From positions 518,734-582,733 of the forward strand of contig NMRA01000238.1 in the NCBI GenBank assembly GCA_002633005.1: 64,000 nt of DNA, given 5' to 3'. A program made the translations under genes and the position numbers. Under the pieces are notes generated by a model. It was given only the letters and a program-made list of their open reading frames with translations. It was not told the DNA's origin and did no database searches. Source of the stretch: Phoronis australis (Eukaryota > Phoronida > Phoronidae). Shown in pieces: positions 46,601-54,749 of the stretch; position 1 is the stretch's first letter, and each line of letters starts with the position of its first letter.

Positions 46601-49600
46601 CTAAGTCCTGCTCAATAAAATTTCACACAATTGGAATAAATAAAAGTAAGATAGAATAATGTGGAGTTTTTTTTGTAAAAACAAATCCAACCTACTCAAT
46701 ACTGAACTTAACTTTTTCAGGCGACCACTGCCATCAGGTTTGATTTTTTGATCTGTGATATCTTCTCAAAAACATACAGTATGAGACAAAAGTAATCAGA
46801 CAAGATACCACAGTATCAGACAAAAGTAGTCAGACAATACAGGTACAGTACCAGACAAAAGTAACCAGACAATACAGCTACAGTACCAGACACAAGTAAT
46901 CAGAGAATACAACTACAGTACCAGACAAAAGTAATCAGACAATATACTGTCTCCCCCTCAAGGTGGTCTATTCAGTTAACTGAAAAAACGACTGGTAATG
47001 GCAGCAAAATTCTAATTACAAAATGGTTTAACCACTTGACTAACTTTCCTGCTAATTTCCTTTCATCCTCCGCCATGAAAACCACTCTGACAATGAATTT
47101 GTCTTCTGCCCAGCCGCCATGACGGGGAATTACAGCCATGGTCATTTTGTTTGAATACTCCGGGTGAGAATTTGACACGTATGACACGCTCTAAAAACGT
47201 GTAGTATTGGAACGCCCTAAAAGCGTGTCGAACGTGTAAAACGTGGCGTGTCAAACGTGTAAAATATAGCATGTCAAACGTGTCAAAAACGTGAAAAATT
47301 CTCAACCGGGACGTTTGGCTTGCATTGTACTAATTGTGGGCGATGATTAAAGTTTAACACACTTTGTGGTTGAACAAGTTTAATAACTAAAACAAGCTGA
47401 ACAAAACTAAAATAATCTAACCCTAATCCAAAACGAGAATACATGCAAATCAGTTAAACATTACACACCTTGAGAGCCCATTCACAGTCCTCTATAGCCT
47501 TGTGATACTCTCCAACCTTGATGTAGGCCTGAGCCCTGTTAGTATAGATTGCAGTGTTGTCTCTTATATGATCTCTAGCCTGAAATTATACGCATCATCA
47601 CCACCATCATTTGAAGAAGCTCAGATAGCAAGTCCTGTCTACATAATTGGTTTTTAACTTGCTTTTACCAATTAAGAAGTATACCCACATCTTCTATAAT
47701 AACAATTTTTGATTTAGGCTGCATACTGTTATTAAATTGTATTCACTTTGTTAATTACTCAGGTTAGAAATGATATCTAGACTTGAGCAAAACTAACAGG
47801 TTGGGACTTGCTTCAGACCAAGCCCATTAAGCCATTTGTTCTAAGGGTAGGTTAGTTCCAGTCGTCACTAGGGAAATTTCAGGCGACACAATGAAGTCAA
47901 TTCCAATTCAAATACAGGATAAGGACAACATGAAGTTGCTTTGCAAGTGTAAACATTCTTGTGAAGAAATTTAATGTTTTTAGCACCAGAACACAGTATA
48001 TAAAATTTGAACCAGTTTAATATCAACAAAAAATACAATTTGACAGCAGAAAAAATTTACCAGAAAATCGAATAAAACTTCAAATTGATCATGTGATTCT
48101 TGTTGATACTAAGTCCTTTCAGAGTTTGCAAAACTGAGAAATATCGGTTAATGTGTAAATGTTACAGATTTGAAAATGACAGCAAGCAGCTGTGCAAATG
48201 AAGTTCATTCATGGAAGACTAGTTCAAAACAATTAAGAGATGCTATGTAAAACAATAAAGAGATGCTATGTGAAACAATAAAGAGATGCTATGTGAAACA
48301 ATAAAGAGATGGTATGTGAAACAATAAAGAGATGCTATGTAAAACAATTAAGAGATGCTATGTGAAACAATAAAGAGATGGTATGTAAAACAATAAAGAG
48401 ATGCTATGTAAAACAATAAAGAGATGCAATGTGAAACAATAAAGAGATGCTATGTGAAACAACAGAGATGGTATGTAAAACAATAAAGAGATGCTATGTG
48501 AAACAATAAAGAGATGCTATGTGAAACAATAAAGAGATGCTATGTGAAACAATAAAGAGATGCTATGTGAAACAATAAAGAGATGGTATGTAAAACAATA
48601 AAGAGATGCTATGTAAAACAATAAAGAGATGCTATGTAAAACAACTAAGATATGCTATGTAAAACAATTAAGATTTGCAATGAAAAATGTCCAGAAATTA
48701 TATTCTGTGTCCTAAAACTGAGAATAGTGTAATACATTCCACTTACACCACAGCCTTTCCAGTCAAAAGTATCCCAACCAACCAGACTCCTATATCATTG
48801 TGATGGCTCGTAATCACTGTCTGACCACATTGCATTGATTCTAATTTTCTCTGATAACAAAGTGGAATGGCTGATCATGCTTGAGCCAGCCACCAGTAGA
48901 ACACTTATTCTAACATCTGTGGCACTAACAAACACAACCTATCTTCTATTTCTTGTTAAGTGTACAAGTAAGTTCACAATACGGATATGTAGTACTATAA
49001 AGTGGGGTTTAAAGGTGACGACGACAATGGTGTTTCATGCCAAAGCAAAGGAAGCAAAGTTCATGCACCTGGACCTGTATTTGGCTCACCTCTGTGTATA
49101 GTTCTATAGCCTTGTGGTAATTACCAGCTTTAAACTCAACATTGCCTTCATCCTTCAGCTTGTCGGCTATCTTTTTCCTTCTTTGTTTGTCTGCATACCT
49201 TCGGGCGGCGTCTTTTTCAAGGGCATCCATGAAGGCCGCTTAAACAGATAGAATTTTAGAAGTTCATGGATAGGCAACACAGACTATTTTTATGTCATAC
49301 ATGAATGGCAATGAACAGAACAAATAGATTATTGATAACTTAATACCACAGCTTACTGAAAAAGGATAATAAAGACAATGGTAAGAAAGCTGTTGTTGAC
49401 ATGATAGATGAGGTAAAATATGAAATATAAAGAGACTGCTGCATCGGTAAAGTAAGAATTAAAACGTCCAATACTTAATATATTCCACCCTTTTGTATTT
49501 CGTATTTTGTCTCAGTTTCATGAACATGTTTAGCACATCACAACAATTGATGTGTAACAGGCAGAAAGTGCTGTAATCCAAGAAGACTGCCACAGTTGTT

Positions 49601-52600
49601 CATGTTTTGACATTAATGAAATGACACTATTTCACATTATACCTTAACTGTATAGCTACAGTGGCAGCTGGGGTACACGACAGACTGCCCCATATGCAAG
49701 CACTCAGCTTGAATTCTTGAGAATGTGGACCTTTCACTAAGATTCATGGAGTACGTTCAGAGCTATGAATTTTGCATTCGCAGAGTTTTGGTAGTTCTTG
49801 CCTTTTTAGTAGACTTTTGTCTCATTTTCTACTTTTTGTCAGAATTTTTTGTTTCTCTGGGGCAGACCTTTTTGCCCACTTCGCCAAATTGGGGCTCATT
49901 CGAGCCTTCTGAGCCCCCCTAGGTGCGCGAATACCCCATTCAATTTCACTGCGTTCTTTGGGGACCCGTATTAAACATCACTTGGGTAAGTGGGGGTGTA
50001 CACAAGTCAGGTCGCCCTATTATGTTGCTTAAACAGGTTACACAATAGAGGTTGGAACATATCAATAAAGGAACAGCAGGGTAGAGTTCAATAGGACCTC
50101 GCTAAAAAGCAAGACTTCATGAGATTACACGAGATATTGCCCTGAATTTTAAATGAGTACACATGATTTTGGCTAGATTTTTCTATCCGCGAGGCTGAGC
50201 TACTGAATGCTACCCAATTCCATTTTGCATTATTTAACCGGTTTTTGTCATTCAAACAAAAAAGTTTGATTTTCCATAACGAATTTAGTTTTTTTTAGTC
50301 TGGAGTGTCTTAAATGGGTGGGAAATCATAGTTGCTGCACACAGCCAATGGTTACCACGGACACACATCTCTTTTCTCTTAATCCCCAAATGAACGAAGC
50401 CAGTCATAACAGTGAAAGCACAGTGATAAATGCCCAGTGTAATCCCAACTGGTAATAATCATTAGCATAATGCCAAAAGGGGTCAGCACATAGCAATATT
50501 TTGTAACCTTTTCAGTCATAATAAAACTACAGCACTAAAGATTGAAATTAAATTAAGGAATGGTACTCAGCCAACAGTAAATAGTACATAGAAAAGACTA
50601 CACCAAATATCTACCTTGGTCCATGTTGTCAGTGTAAGCAGCATCGTCATCATTGTTAGGTTTGTCTTGGAAGGCTTTAGTGTTAATAACAGTACGATTT
50701 ACTCCTACAAATGCAAAGAATATAAGTATTCGCCAGATGATAAATTAAAAAATGCAACAGAACTTTCAGACATTACAGACAGAATCATATGAATTCAGTG
50801 CAAAACTAAATTAAATTTGCAAACCTGTGCTCAAGCTCTTAAAGTCTTTTCAAACTTTTGTTAATGTCATGAATTGAGCAACTATTGGAAACACATTTGA
50901 TACGAAGAATAAAAACAAGCACTTTGTGAACAGTAAGTAAATAATACATCATTTACAAGAACCACAAAGTAGAACAATATTCCTTAATTACCGGTTCGAT
51001 CTGGAGCAGGATATTTTTTCTTTTTTGGTTTTTCCTCCAGACTCTTCAGGATTTTATCTGCCTTGGCAACAGCCTGCTCACGAGTGGAATCATCCTCATG
51101 ACTCAATCCTTTGATGACAGACTCTGCAAATGACAAGATAACATTTGAAGACTTTGCAACATTCCAGTGATTACATTGACCAGTAAATACCAGTGTTTTA
51201 CCTGAATTTTTAAGTCAGAAAAGAATTTTGTTATCTCCACCAGATCTTTGAGACTGGCAACATATTGATCAATTACGATGATCGAAAAAAAATCTATGCG
51301 TGAGCCAATTCAACATATGCAAATATGTTTCTCTAAAACAATCAACTGAGAGTTAACAATACAGTGGAAAATGAATGTCGGCATTTCAGATGCGAGATAA
51401 TGAAGTTTAGTTGTACCATGGTAACATATTAAATGAATACTATGCATTTTATTATTTGTTCGTCAGAAAAGTTTAAAAAATATCCATCTAAGAACATGTC
51501 TTTAGGGTAGAACCTGCTCCACCTGTACTGCTGCAGATAAGTATTTTTACAATCAACATGTGGTGCTTGACAATGCTGTCCTGGTTTTTGTTCAGAGTTG
51601 ACTTTCTTCATGCTTTTTAATATACAAGAGTTCATCAATTCTATTTTTCATTTAACTCCAATAGTTTTCCGCTAAGTACAGATAACTTCCAACCAGTTCT
51701 GTCCACCATCACCTAGTCATCACAAACGTGACACATAAACGAATCAACTCGGACCTCACCGTGGCCTCTTGTTCCTCCACTTATGTGGCACTGAACTCCC
51801 TCACTTTAATGTGAACCATACGACATAAATCATACATTGTTGCTTCAATTTTTATCTGAGAAAGTCAACTTAGACTTAAATAACAGGCGAATTTCTTCAT
51901 GGACCAGAATTCAATAGCTGGCATTTCAAAACCTCACAGAACCACTGTATTCTACAACAATAAGTGGCTATTGCATCTACAGTTGTATTGATTGTGGTAT
52001 TCCAGGCTACAACGATGAATGGATCATCAATGACTGGTCTTTCATCAAAATGCCAAGGAATGGCTCTTAAATGCTTGCACCTGGTCTCACCATCATCAGT
52101 ACTCAATTGGTTACCCTGGCAGATCACCTTGGGCCTACAGTCATACTCTCCATCATTTTGTAAAATATTTAACACAATAAAGACAAGTTGAACAGAAATT
52201 TTAAAAAAAATCAATGAAAGAGGTAGCTGTATACAAAGCTGTATGCTAAATATACAGCTTTGTGTCGATGTGGGTAAAAAAATGACTAGATAAAATATGA
52301 CACAAAATTAGTGTCATTAAAAATTGCACCCTTCCTTGAGTACACACATTTATTTACCGGTGATGGAAAAATTGGCGTTCTACCGTTATTCTGCAGCTAA
52401 AGTTGTGGAGCAATCTTATGTGTCACCTATATTGGCCAGTTTCTTTTTTCGCCAATTCTTCAATCAACTGTTAAGTTCTTTCATGAAGTTGCATGCTCGT
52501 CACAACCAATAATCGATCTGGTTTCACTTTTTAGAATTTTGATTCCAGCAAACCAAATTTCAGAAGAAATTTTGCTGCTGCCAAGCTATCATGATCTCCT

Positions 52601-53429
52601 GAGAGATGTCGCAAAAACTTAGGAAATGGCGCATGCGCGTGTCACGAGCGTATTGTTTTCGAAACGACGACATAACTTTTATTTGTTAGAAAAGACGGAG
52701 GATTACACAAGAAAGTGACATTTATTAGATTGTTTTTCACTTAAACAGCTGGAACGGTCAAGGTGAGTGTCGGGTGATTCCCAGATTTTGCATGCACCCT
52801 GTCCGGTCTAATACGTTTATATGTTGATATGAGTTTCATGGCGAGGTGACGAGCAGAACTACCCTGGCTATATGCAATTTCGGGGTCTACGGAAGATTAA
52901 CACACAGTGATACCTAGCTGTATTTTGACGATAGTCTTCATACAGCTATAGCTGGCGGCTATGAAACTTGAAAGAGTGAAAGAGGCTAGTATTAAGCTAA
53001 GATGTGAAAATCAAGTGAATTGCTGTCACTAGAGGTGCATGGCATCGGCAAAGAAGTTACGTTATCTTCTGCATTGACTAGAACAACGCAATGAAGTGTG
53101 AACTGATCAGCACAAGCAGCTCATTAAGCACTAACATTACAATATGTATTGAAACACCAGAATGCAGAATGCCAGAAACTGAGAAAGTCCATCATAACCA
53201 CTTTTCAGTTATCTAGCGGTCTCCAGTTTAGCTTTTGAAGTCCTTTTCTCTCCAAGCCAAAACTTCTAAGTGTTATTAAGAATTTAGTTGTAATATTCGT
53301 ACCAATTTCTCCAACTCTATCTAAGAAACTGTCAAGTTCTTTTGAATCCTCTCTCACATTCCTCATCATGTCCGCCATGATGGATTTGTTGATACGTCTC
53401 TTAGAAACACAACCCTTACAATATTTCAT
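34611..53429 (-). CDS. TTC12: TTC12 (tetratricopeptide repeat protein 12), 17 coding exons
   Basis: TTC12 is a cytoplasmic co-chaperone-like factor needed to pre-assemble axonemal dynein arms; human loss causes primary ciliary dyskinesia. Seventeen exons join in phase into 743 residues from the first ATG (human about 705). Order: an N-terminal leucine-rich segment (DSFLDRVGEI), a lysine-rich linker, three TPRs ([59 protein letters not shown]), then armadillo-like repeats ending LRELHGLEILHSCMKHIKD. The C-terminus tracks human TTC12 closely (IGNAALCLGHC against VGNAALCLGNC; LRKLHGLEILNSTMKYISD). Internal ATGs at M18 and M21-22 are alternative starts, and the human start fits these better. Exons 8 and 9 each occur twice in the assembly (40948-44644). 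Using both pairs keeps the frame and adds 55 residues. The gene lies head to head with IFT57. Confidence 0.93.
35495..35761. mobile_element. TIR element, family D, copy 2 (reverse orientation)
   Basis: The left end reads TACAGTTTTAGCCAAAAGTATTC and the right end, reverse complemented, CAGTATAAGACAAAAGTAATC. Interior TCATGACGACAAGGCAGAAG and AGTCTCCCCTGATGACTGAG are the complement of copy 1. It lies in the last TTC12 intron. Confidence 0.82.
35895..36120 (-). CDS. TTC12: TTC12 exon 16
   Basis: The acceptor is TTTTTTTCAG and the donor AG|GTAATG. It encodes LKILCTLLSSKDETVIGNA, then ALCLGHCIGEVPSEATKL and MVQQNCAILIAKLAKGDP, an armadillo repeat equal to the human VMMKLLSSEDEVLVGNAALCLGNC region. 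Confidence 0.96.
36590..36705. repeat. About 56-bp direct duplication
   Basis: CTGATTGCATGGAAACTGCA and TGGATATGGTATGTCTCAGA recur once, as CTGATTGTATGAAAACTGCA and TGGATTTCAGTATGTCTCAGA, in TTC12 intron 15. Confidence 0.8.
37017..37119 (-). CDS. TTC12: TTC12 exon 15
   Basis: The acceptor is TTGTCTTAG and the donor G|GTAAGG. It encodes ETSNAAEVKYAVKSLTGCTA and SNTDARRCVVKVKG, fitting human ETASRYAIKILAICTNSYHEAREEVIRLD. It ends with one base of a codon. Confidence 0.93.
37800..38066 (-). CDS. TTC12: TTC12 exon 14
   Basis: The acceptor is CGTTTTGTAG and the donor AAG|GTAAGA. Its 89 codons include ELVCQACLGLLMNISLDSTE, GLLNSELRERALGLLSHLLP and DLVTALLSILK, two armadillo-like repeats (human YTLLGLMMNLCLQAP and [21 protein letters not shown]). 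Phase 0 at both ends. Confidence 0.95.
38386..38517 (-). CDS. TTC12: TTC12 exon 13
   Basis: The acceptor is CCACTTTCAG and the donor CTC|GTAAGT. It encodes SIGVENALVLPTCISSITNL, then CEDAQIRAKLSNRRESW and VACCCAL, aligned to the human [23 protein letters not shown] region. Phase 0 at both ends. Confidence 0.88.
39027..39090 (-). CDS. TTC12: TTC12 exon 12
   Basis: The acceptor is CTAATTTCCAG and the donor ATG|GTGAGT. It encodes FKKQLRGNIEEEVLPAFES and LM. It starts with one base that completes a Lys codon of exon 11 and ends in phase 0. Human equivalent: [20 protein letters not shown]. Confidence 0.85.
39585..39746. repeat. 81-bp tandem duplication over the end and donor of TTC12 exon 11
   Basis: Copies at 39585-39665 and 39666-39746 are almost identical (GCTTTCAC against GCATTCAC). 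On the minus strand each carries GGACTGCTTAACAACATGGC followed by TTTAGATAAAAA|GTATGG, that is exon sequence plus the 5' splice site. Confidence 0.95.
39712..39804 (-). CDS. TTC12: TTC12 exon 11
   Basis: The acceptor is TAATAATTATAG and the donor AA|GTATGG. It encodes LLGALIHVMKLKGVISSNA and VGLLNNMALDK(K), matching the human [30 protein letters not shown] order. This donor is the only one leaving two bases and so joining exon 12 in frame as ..DKKFKKQL... A duplicate donor 81 bp further on would add 27 residues in frame. Confidence 0.88.
40361..40538 (-). CDS. TTC12: TTC12 exon 10
   Basis: The acceptor is TATATTTTAG and the donor AG|GTAGAT. It encodes (E)ENQRTLFDLDTFPEHLLG, then ILENKKHGRKTLKESAINLL and GRAKLTS. 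NEENQR is shared with human TTC12. The first two bases complete the Glu codon opened by exon 9. Confidence 0.94.
42194..42288 (-). CDS. TTC12: TTC12 exon 9, second copy
   Basis: Same sequence and splice sites as 44035-44129 (acceptor GTCTATAG, donor G|GTATGT). Used in a transcript only if the 1.85-kb repeat is real, in which case splicing it keeps frame. Confidence 0.6.
42691..42760 (-). CDS. TTC12: TTC12 exon 8, second copy
   Basis: Same sequence as 44532-44601 (acceptor CCTTTCTAG, donor AG|GTAAGC). Exon 9 ends with G and exon 8 begins CT, so a 9-to-8' join makes GCT (Ala) and stays in frame. Confidence 0.6.
44035..44129 (-). CDS. TTC12: TTC12 exon 9, first copy
   Basis: The acceptor is GTCTATAG and the donor G|GTATGT. 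It encodes (R)CLSGCKGNLSSEEADVCW, then ALLDLCCAACQDN. Human: [31 protein letters not shown]. It begins with one base and ends with one. Confidence 0.9.
44532..44601 (-). CDS. TTC12: TTC12 exon 8, first copy
   Basis: The acceptor is CCTTTCTAG and the donor AG|GTAAGC. It encodes NQRTLFRTNGGFNLVHEHS and TVA, matching TLFRMHNGFSIISDNEVI of human TTC12. It starts with two bases and ends with two. Confidence 0.9.
45207..45438. mobile_element. TIR element, family C copy, 30 bp from TTC12 exon 7
   Basis: The left end reads CAGTAACGGAAACAAATT. The right end, reverse complemented, reads CAGTAAATATTCTTCAGTT, then TGGGACACAGTATGG. Shares GTGTCCCAAACT with the 18263-19958 copy. Its right edge is 30 bp from the donor of TTC12 exon 7. 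Confidence 0.65.
45469..45657 (-). CDS. TTC12: TTC12 exon 7
   Basis: The acceptor is CTTTAACGCAG and the donor A|GTGAGT. It encodes (D)YLAEVELTKATDQQEMS, then STSIVDVMEKIGKADQLPM and YYSGGLRLLCTLLTD, fitting human GYLNQVDLQ and [24 protein letters not shown]. It links the TPR and armadillo-like parts. Confidence 0.95.
46229..46361 (-). CDS. TTC12: TTC12 exon 6 (third TPR)
   Basis: The acceptor is TTTGAACACAG and the donor G|GTGAGG. It encodes [19 protein letters not shown], then KEYDKAVENFQKVLEIDPT. Joined directly to exon 5, the distance between the TPR positions TNRAQAY and VHMGRAY is exactly 34 residues, the TPR period. Confidence 0.96.
46482..46607 (-). other. Possible 42-codon cassette exon in TTC12 intron 5
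   Basis: On the minus strand a TTGAGCAG acceptor is followed by 126 open bases (DLDVSKMTNFKEKEKSIKW, then LTKQEITLVTSTPTVDLP and YFTIS) and a good donor TCA|GTAAGA, phase 0 on both sides like the flanking exons. I do not recognise the peptide. Including it would break the 34-residue TPR spacing, and the acceptor's pyrimidine tract is weak, so it may be chance or a rare isoform. Confidence 0.35.
46777..47333. mobile_element. TIR element, family D, copy 3, with amplified left end and nested foldback insert
   Basis: The left end CAGTATGAGACAAAAGTAATC is followed by four more near-copies (CAGTACCAGACAAAAGTAA, then CAGACAATACAG) as a minisatellite of about 35 bp reaching 46946. The body then matches family D (CGCCATGAAAACCACTCTGA, CAGCCGCCATGACGG). 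The right end TTTGAATACT is interrupted by an insert of about 150 bp (47160-47312) and seems to resume as TTTGGCTTGCATTGTACTA. Confidence 0.75.
47160..47312. mobile_element. Small foldback element with CGTGTCAAA repeats
   Basis: Ends CCGGGTGAGAATTTGACACG and (reverse complement of the right side) CCCGGTTGAGAATTTTTCACG are inverted repeats. Inside, CGTGTCAAACGTGTAAAA-type units recur about five times. It sits inside the right terminal repeat of the family D copy. Confidence 0.65.
47469..47579 (-). CDS. TTC12: TTC12 exon 5 (second TPR)
   Basis: The acceptor is ATAATTTCAG and the donor AAG|GTGTGT. It encodes [19 protein letters not shown], then [18 protein letters not shown]; human has [28 protein letters not shown]. 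Phase 0 at both ends. Confidence 0.97.
48225..48682. repeat. 23-bp minisatellite in TTC12 intron 4
   Basis: About twenty units of AAACAATAAAGAGATGCTAT GTG. Variants are GGTATG for GCTATG, TTAAG for TAAAG, and one shortened unit (AACAACAGAGATGG). On the plus strand each unit contains AATAAA. Confidence 0.95.
49090..49238 (-). CDS. TTC12: TTC12 exon 4 (first TPR)
   Basis: The acceptor is ATCTGTTTAAG and the donor GAG|GTGAGC. It encodes AFMDALEKDAARRYADKQRR, then [18 protein letters not shown] and [11 protein letters not shown]; human has [40 protein letters not shown]. It starts with two bases of a codon. Confidence 0.96.
50615..50704 (-). CDS. TTC12: TTC12 exon 3
   Basis: The acceptor is GCATTTGTAG and the donor G|GTAGAT. 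It encodes VNRTVINTKAFQDKPNNDD, then DAAYTDNMDQ, an acidic linker with little conservation. It is supported by phase agreement with both neighbours (human CRTTLNKTMIS is comparable). Confidence 0.85.
50992..51123 (-). CDS. TTC12: TTC12 exon 2
   Basis: The acceptor is TCATTTGCAG and the donor G|GTAATT. It encodes (E)SVIKGLSHEDDSTREQAV, then AKADKILKSLEEKPKKKK. It continues the human [30 protein letters not shown] stretch. It starts with two bases, completing the codon opened in exon 1. Confidence 0.9.
51124..53302. other. TTC12 intron 1
   Basis: It holds an unassigned 105-codon minus-strand open frame (51897-52214), the left arm of an inverted duplication (52584-52934), and an NRF1-like GCGCATGCGC (52629-52638). 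A plus-strand donor TCAAG|GTGAGT (52763) could close an upstream 5' UTR exon of IFT57. Confidence 0.6.
52584..52934. repeat. Inverted duplication, left arm
   Basis: TCATGATCTCCTGAGAGATG, CCAGATTTTGCATGCACC, GAGCAGAACTACCC, TTAACACACAG and CCTAGCTGTATTTTGACG occur in this order here and, reverse complemented, in the right arm at 53871-54116. About 110 bp in the left arm (around 52625-52745) has no counterpart. Confidence 0.8.
53303..53429 (-). CDS. TTC12: TTC12 exon 1 (start)
   Basis: The donor is ATTG|GTACGA. From the upstream ATG at 53427-53429 it reads MKYCKGCVSKRRINKSI; from the internal ATG at 53376-53378, MADMMRNVREDSKELDSF, then LDRVGEI. Human TTC12 starts MMDADKEKDLQKFLKNVDEIS, so the internal start may be used. 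It ends with one base of a codon. Confidence 0.85.
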
Positions 53430-54748
53430 TTTTCGCCAAATGTAAAATATTAAAGAAATAAATTTACTAACTTAAGATATGAAATTTAATATTATTACGA
53501 ATTTCTTAAAAAATTGTCGTATTTTTATTTTTTTTCTTCAAAACTGAAGAAAAAGTGTGTTTGAGACTAGATAAAAACATCAAGTACGCCTGCGCACATT
53601 CCGTCCACAAATTTTGTTTAAGAAACTGTGTAGGACTTCAGGTACGTTGCTCTCTGTAACTTATGTGATGTTTATAGAAACGAAAATGCCTCGCATGGTG
53701 ATTCTAAAAACGTTATTTGGTGCAACAGATATCTCACGTAGTTAGACGATTACATTGTTAGTTTTCTGGTGCAGATTATTCTCTACAGCTCAGTTCATGG
53801 GTAAACGAAGTGGAAGGAACACAATCACATCTCTATCCATCATTTGTAAATTGCAGCCCGTCATATAGGCTAGCCGTCAAATACAGCTAGGAAGCGCTGT
53901 GTGTTAACCTCACATTGACCTCGAAATTTCACACCGCCTGGGTAGTTCTGCCTGTCTCCTCGTCGTTCGTGACACTTAAGTCACAGGTAGAGCTAATGAC
54001 CAGTGGGCCAGTGGGGTGCATGCAAAATCTGAGACTAGAGTCAACACTCATCTTGCCCTTTACATACTACACTTTTTGTGACATCTTTCAGGAGATGATG
54101 ACAGCTTTTTGGAAGCAGATGTTGGTCACAAAATTGTGATTTTTGGCGAAATAAAGAGGTGTTTGAGACTGAATTGAGACACCTGCAATGGCCAGGTCAC
54201 GTGATCTAGGTTGAAGTGACATAGTTATTCAAGCATAAATCAATGTACTGTAACTTTGTCGTGGAAGCACCAACAAATACATGCAACTTGCTATTGCCCC
54301 TTTGTGTAATTATTATTCTGATGAAGAGTTGTGATGGCAGGGGGCCATCTTTACACTGATTTATGTGAAAACCTATAAAACTGGAGCTCAGTATCGTACT
54401 TTGAAAGTGACGAATAATGTGGCCACTTAAATAATCTCATTACACATTTCAGTAAGTCTTCATTTATTTCAAAGGAAAATATTTGTTTTCACATTTTTCA
54501 AAGGCATATTACCTTTTTGCAAATAATGTGAGTTTCACCAAATGTTGTTTGTTGACATTATACTGCCATCCATGCTCGTATTCTTAATCTTTGCTTTTGT
54601 GTCGGCCATATTGTGAAGACTGACATATTGTAGCCCTTCTATCAGAGCTCTCGAAGAGTCCCAGGGCCAATGCTAGAGATTCTGGGATATTTGAGGAAAT
54701 TTAGTTTGCCAGAACAAAAGCTGCATACCTTTTTTTTCCCTATACTAG
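53430..54748. promoter_or_regulatory. Divergent TTC12 / IFT57 upstream region
   Basis: The two start codons are 1.3 kb apart, head to head. CGCCTGCGCACATTCCG (53586-53602) resembles an NRF1 site. A plus-strand donor ACTTCAG|GTACGT at 53641-53642 could end an IFT57 5' UTR exon that splices to the acceptor at 54748. GTTGCTCTCTGTAAC at 53646-53660 resembles an RFX X-box with a 3-bp spacer and one half-site mismatch. Transcription starts cannot be placed from sequence. Confidence 0.5.
53871..54116. repeat. Inverted duplication, right arm
   Basis: Reverse complement of the left arm at 52584-52934 over several blocks (CGTCAAATACAGCTAGG, CTGTGTGTTAAC, GGGTAGTTCTGCCTG, GGTGCATGCAAAATCTG, CAGGAGATGATGACAGCT). 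The arms flank TTC12 exon 1. Confidence 0.8.
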
Positions 54749-54749
54749 G

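Noticed and set aside
47063-47305. A minus-strand frame with repeated RHVLHVRHAF-like residues.
   Set aside because: It is a translation of the CGTGTCAAA foldback element inside a family D transposon copy.
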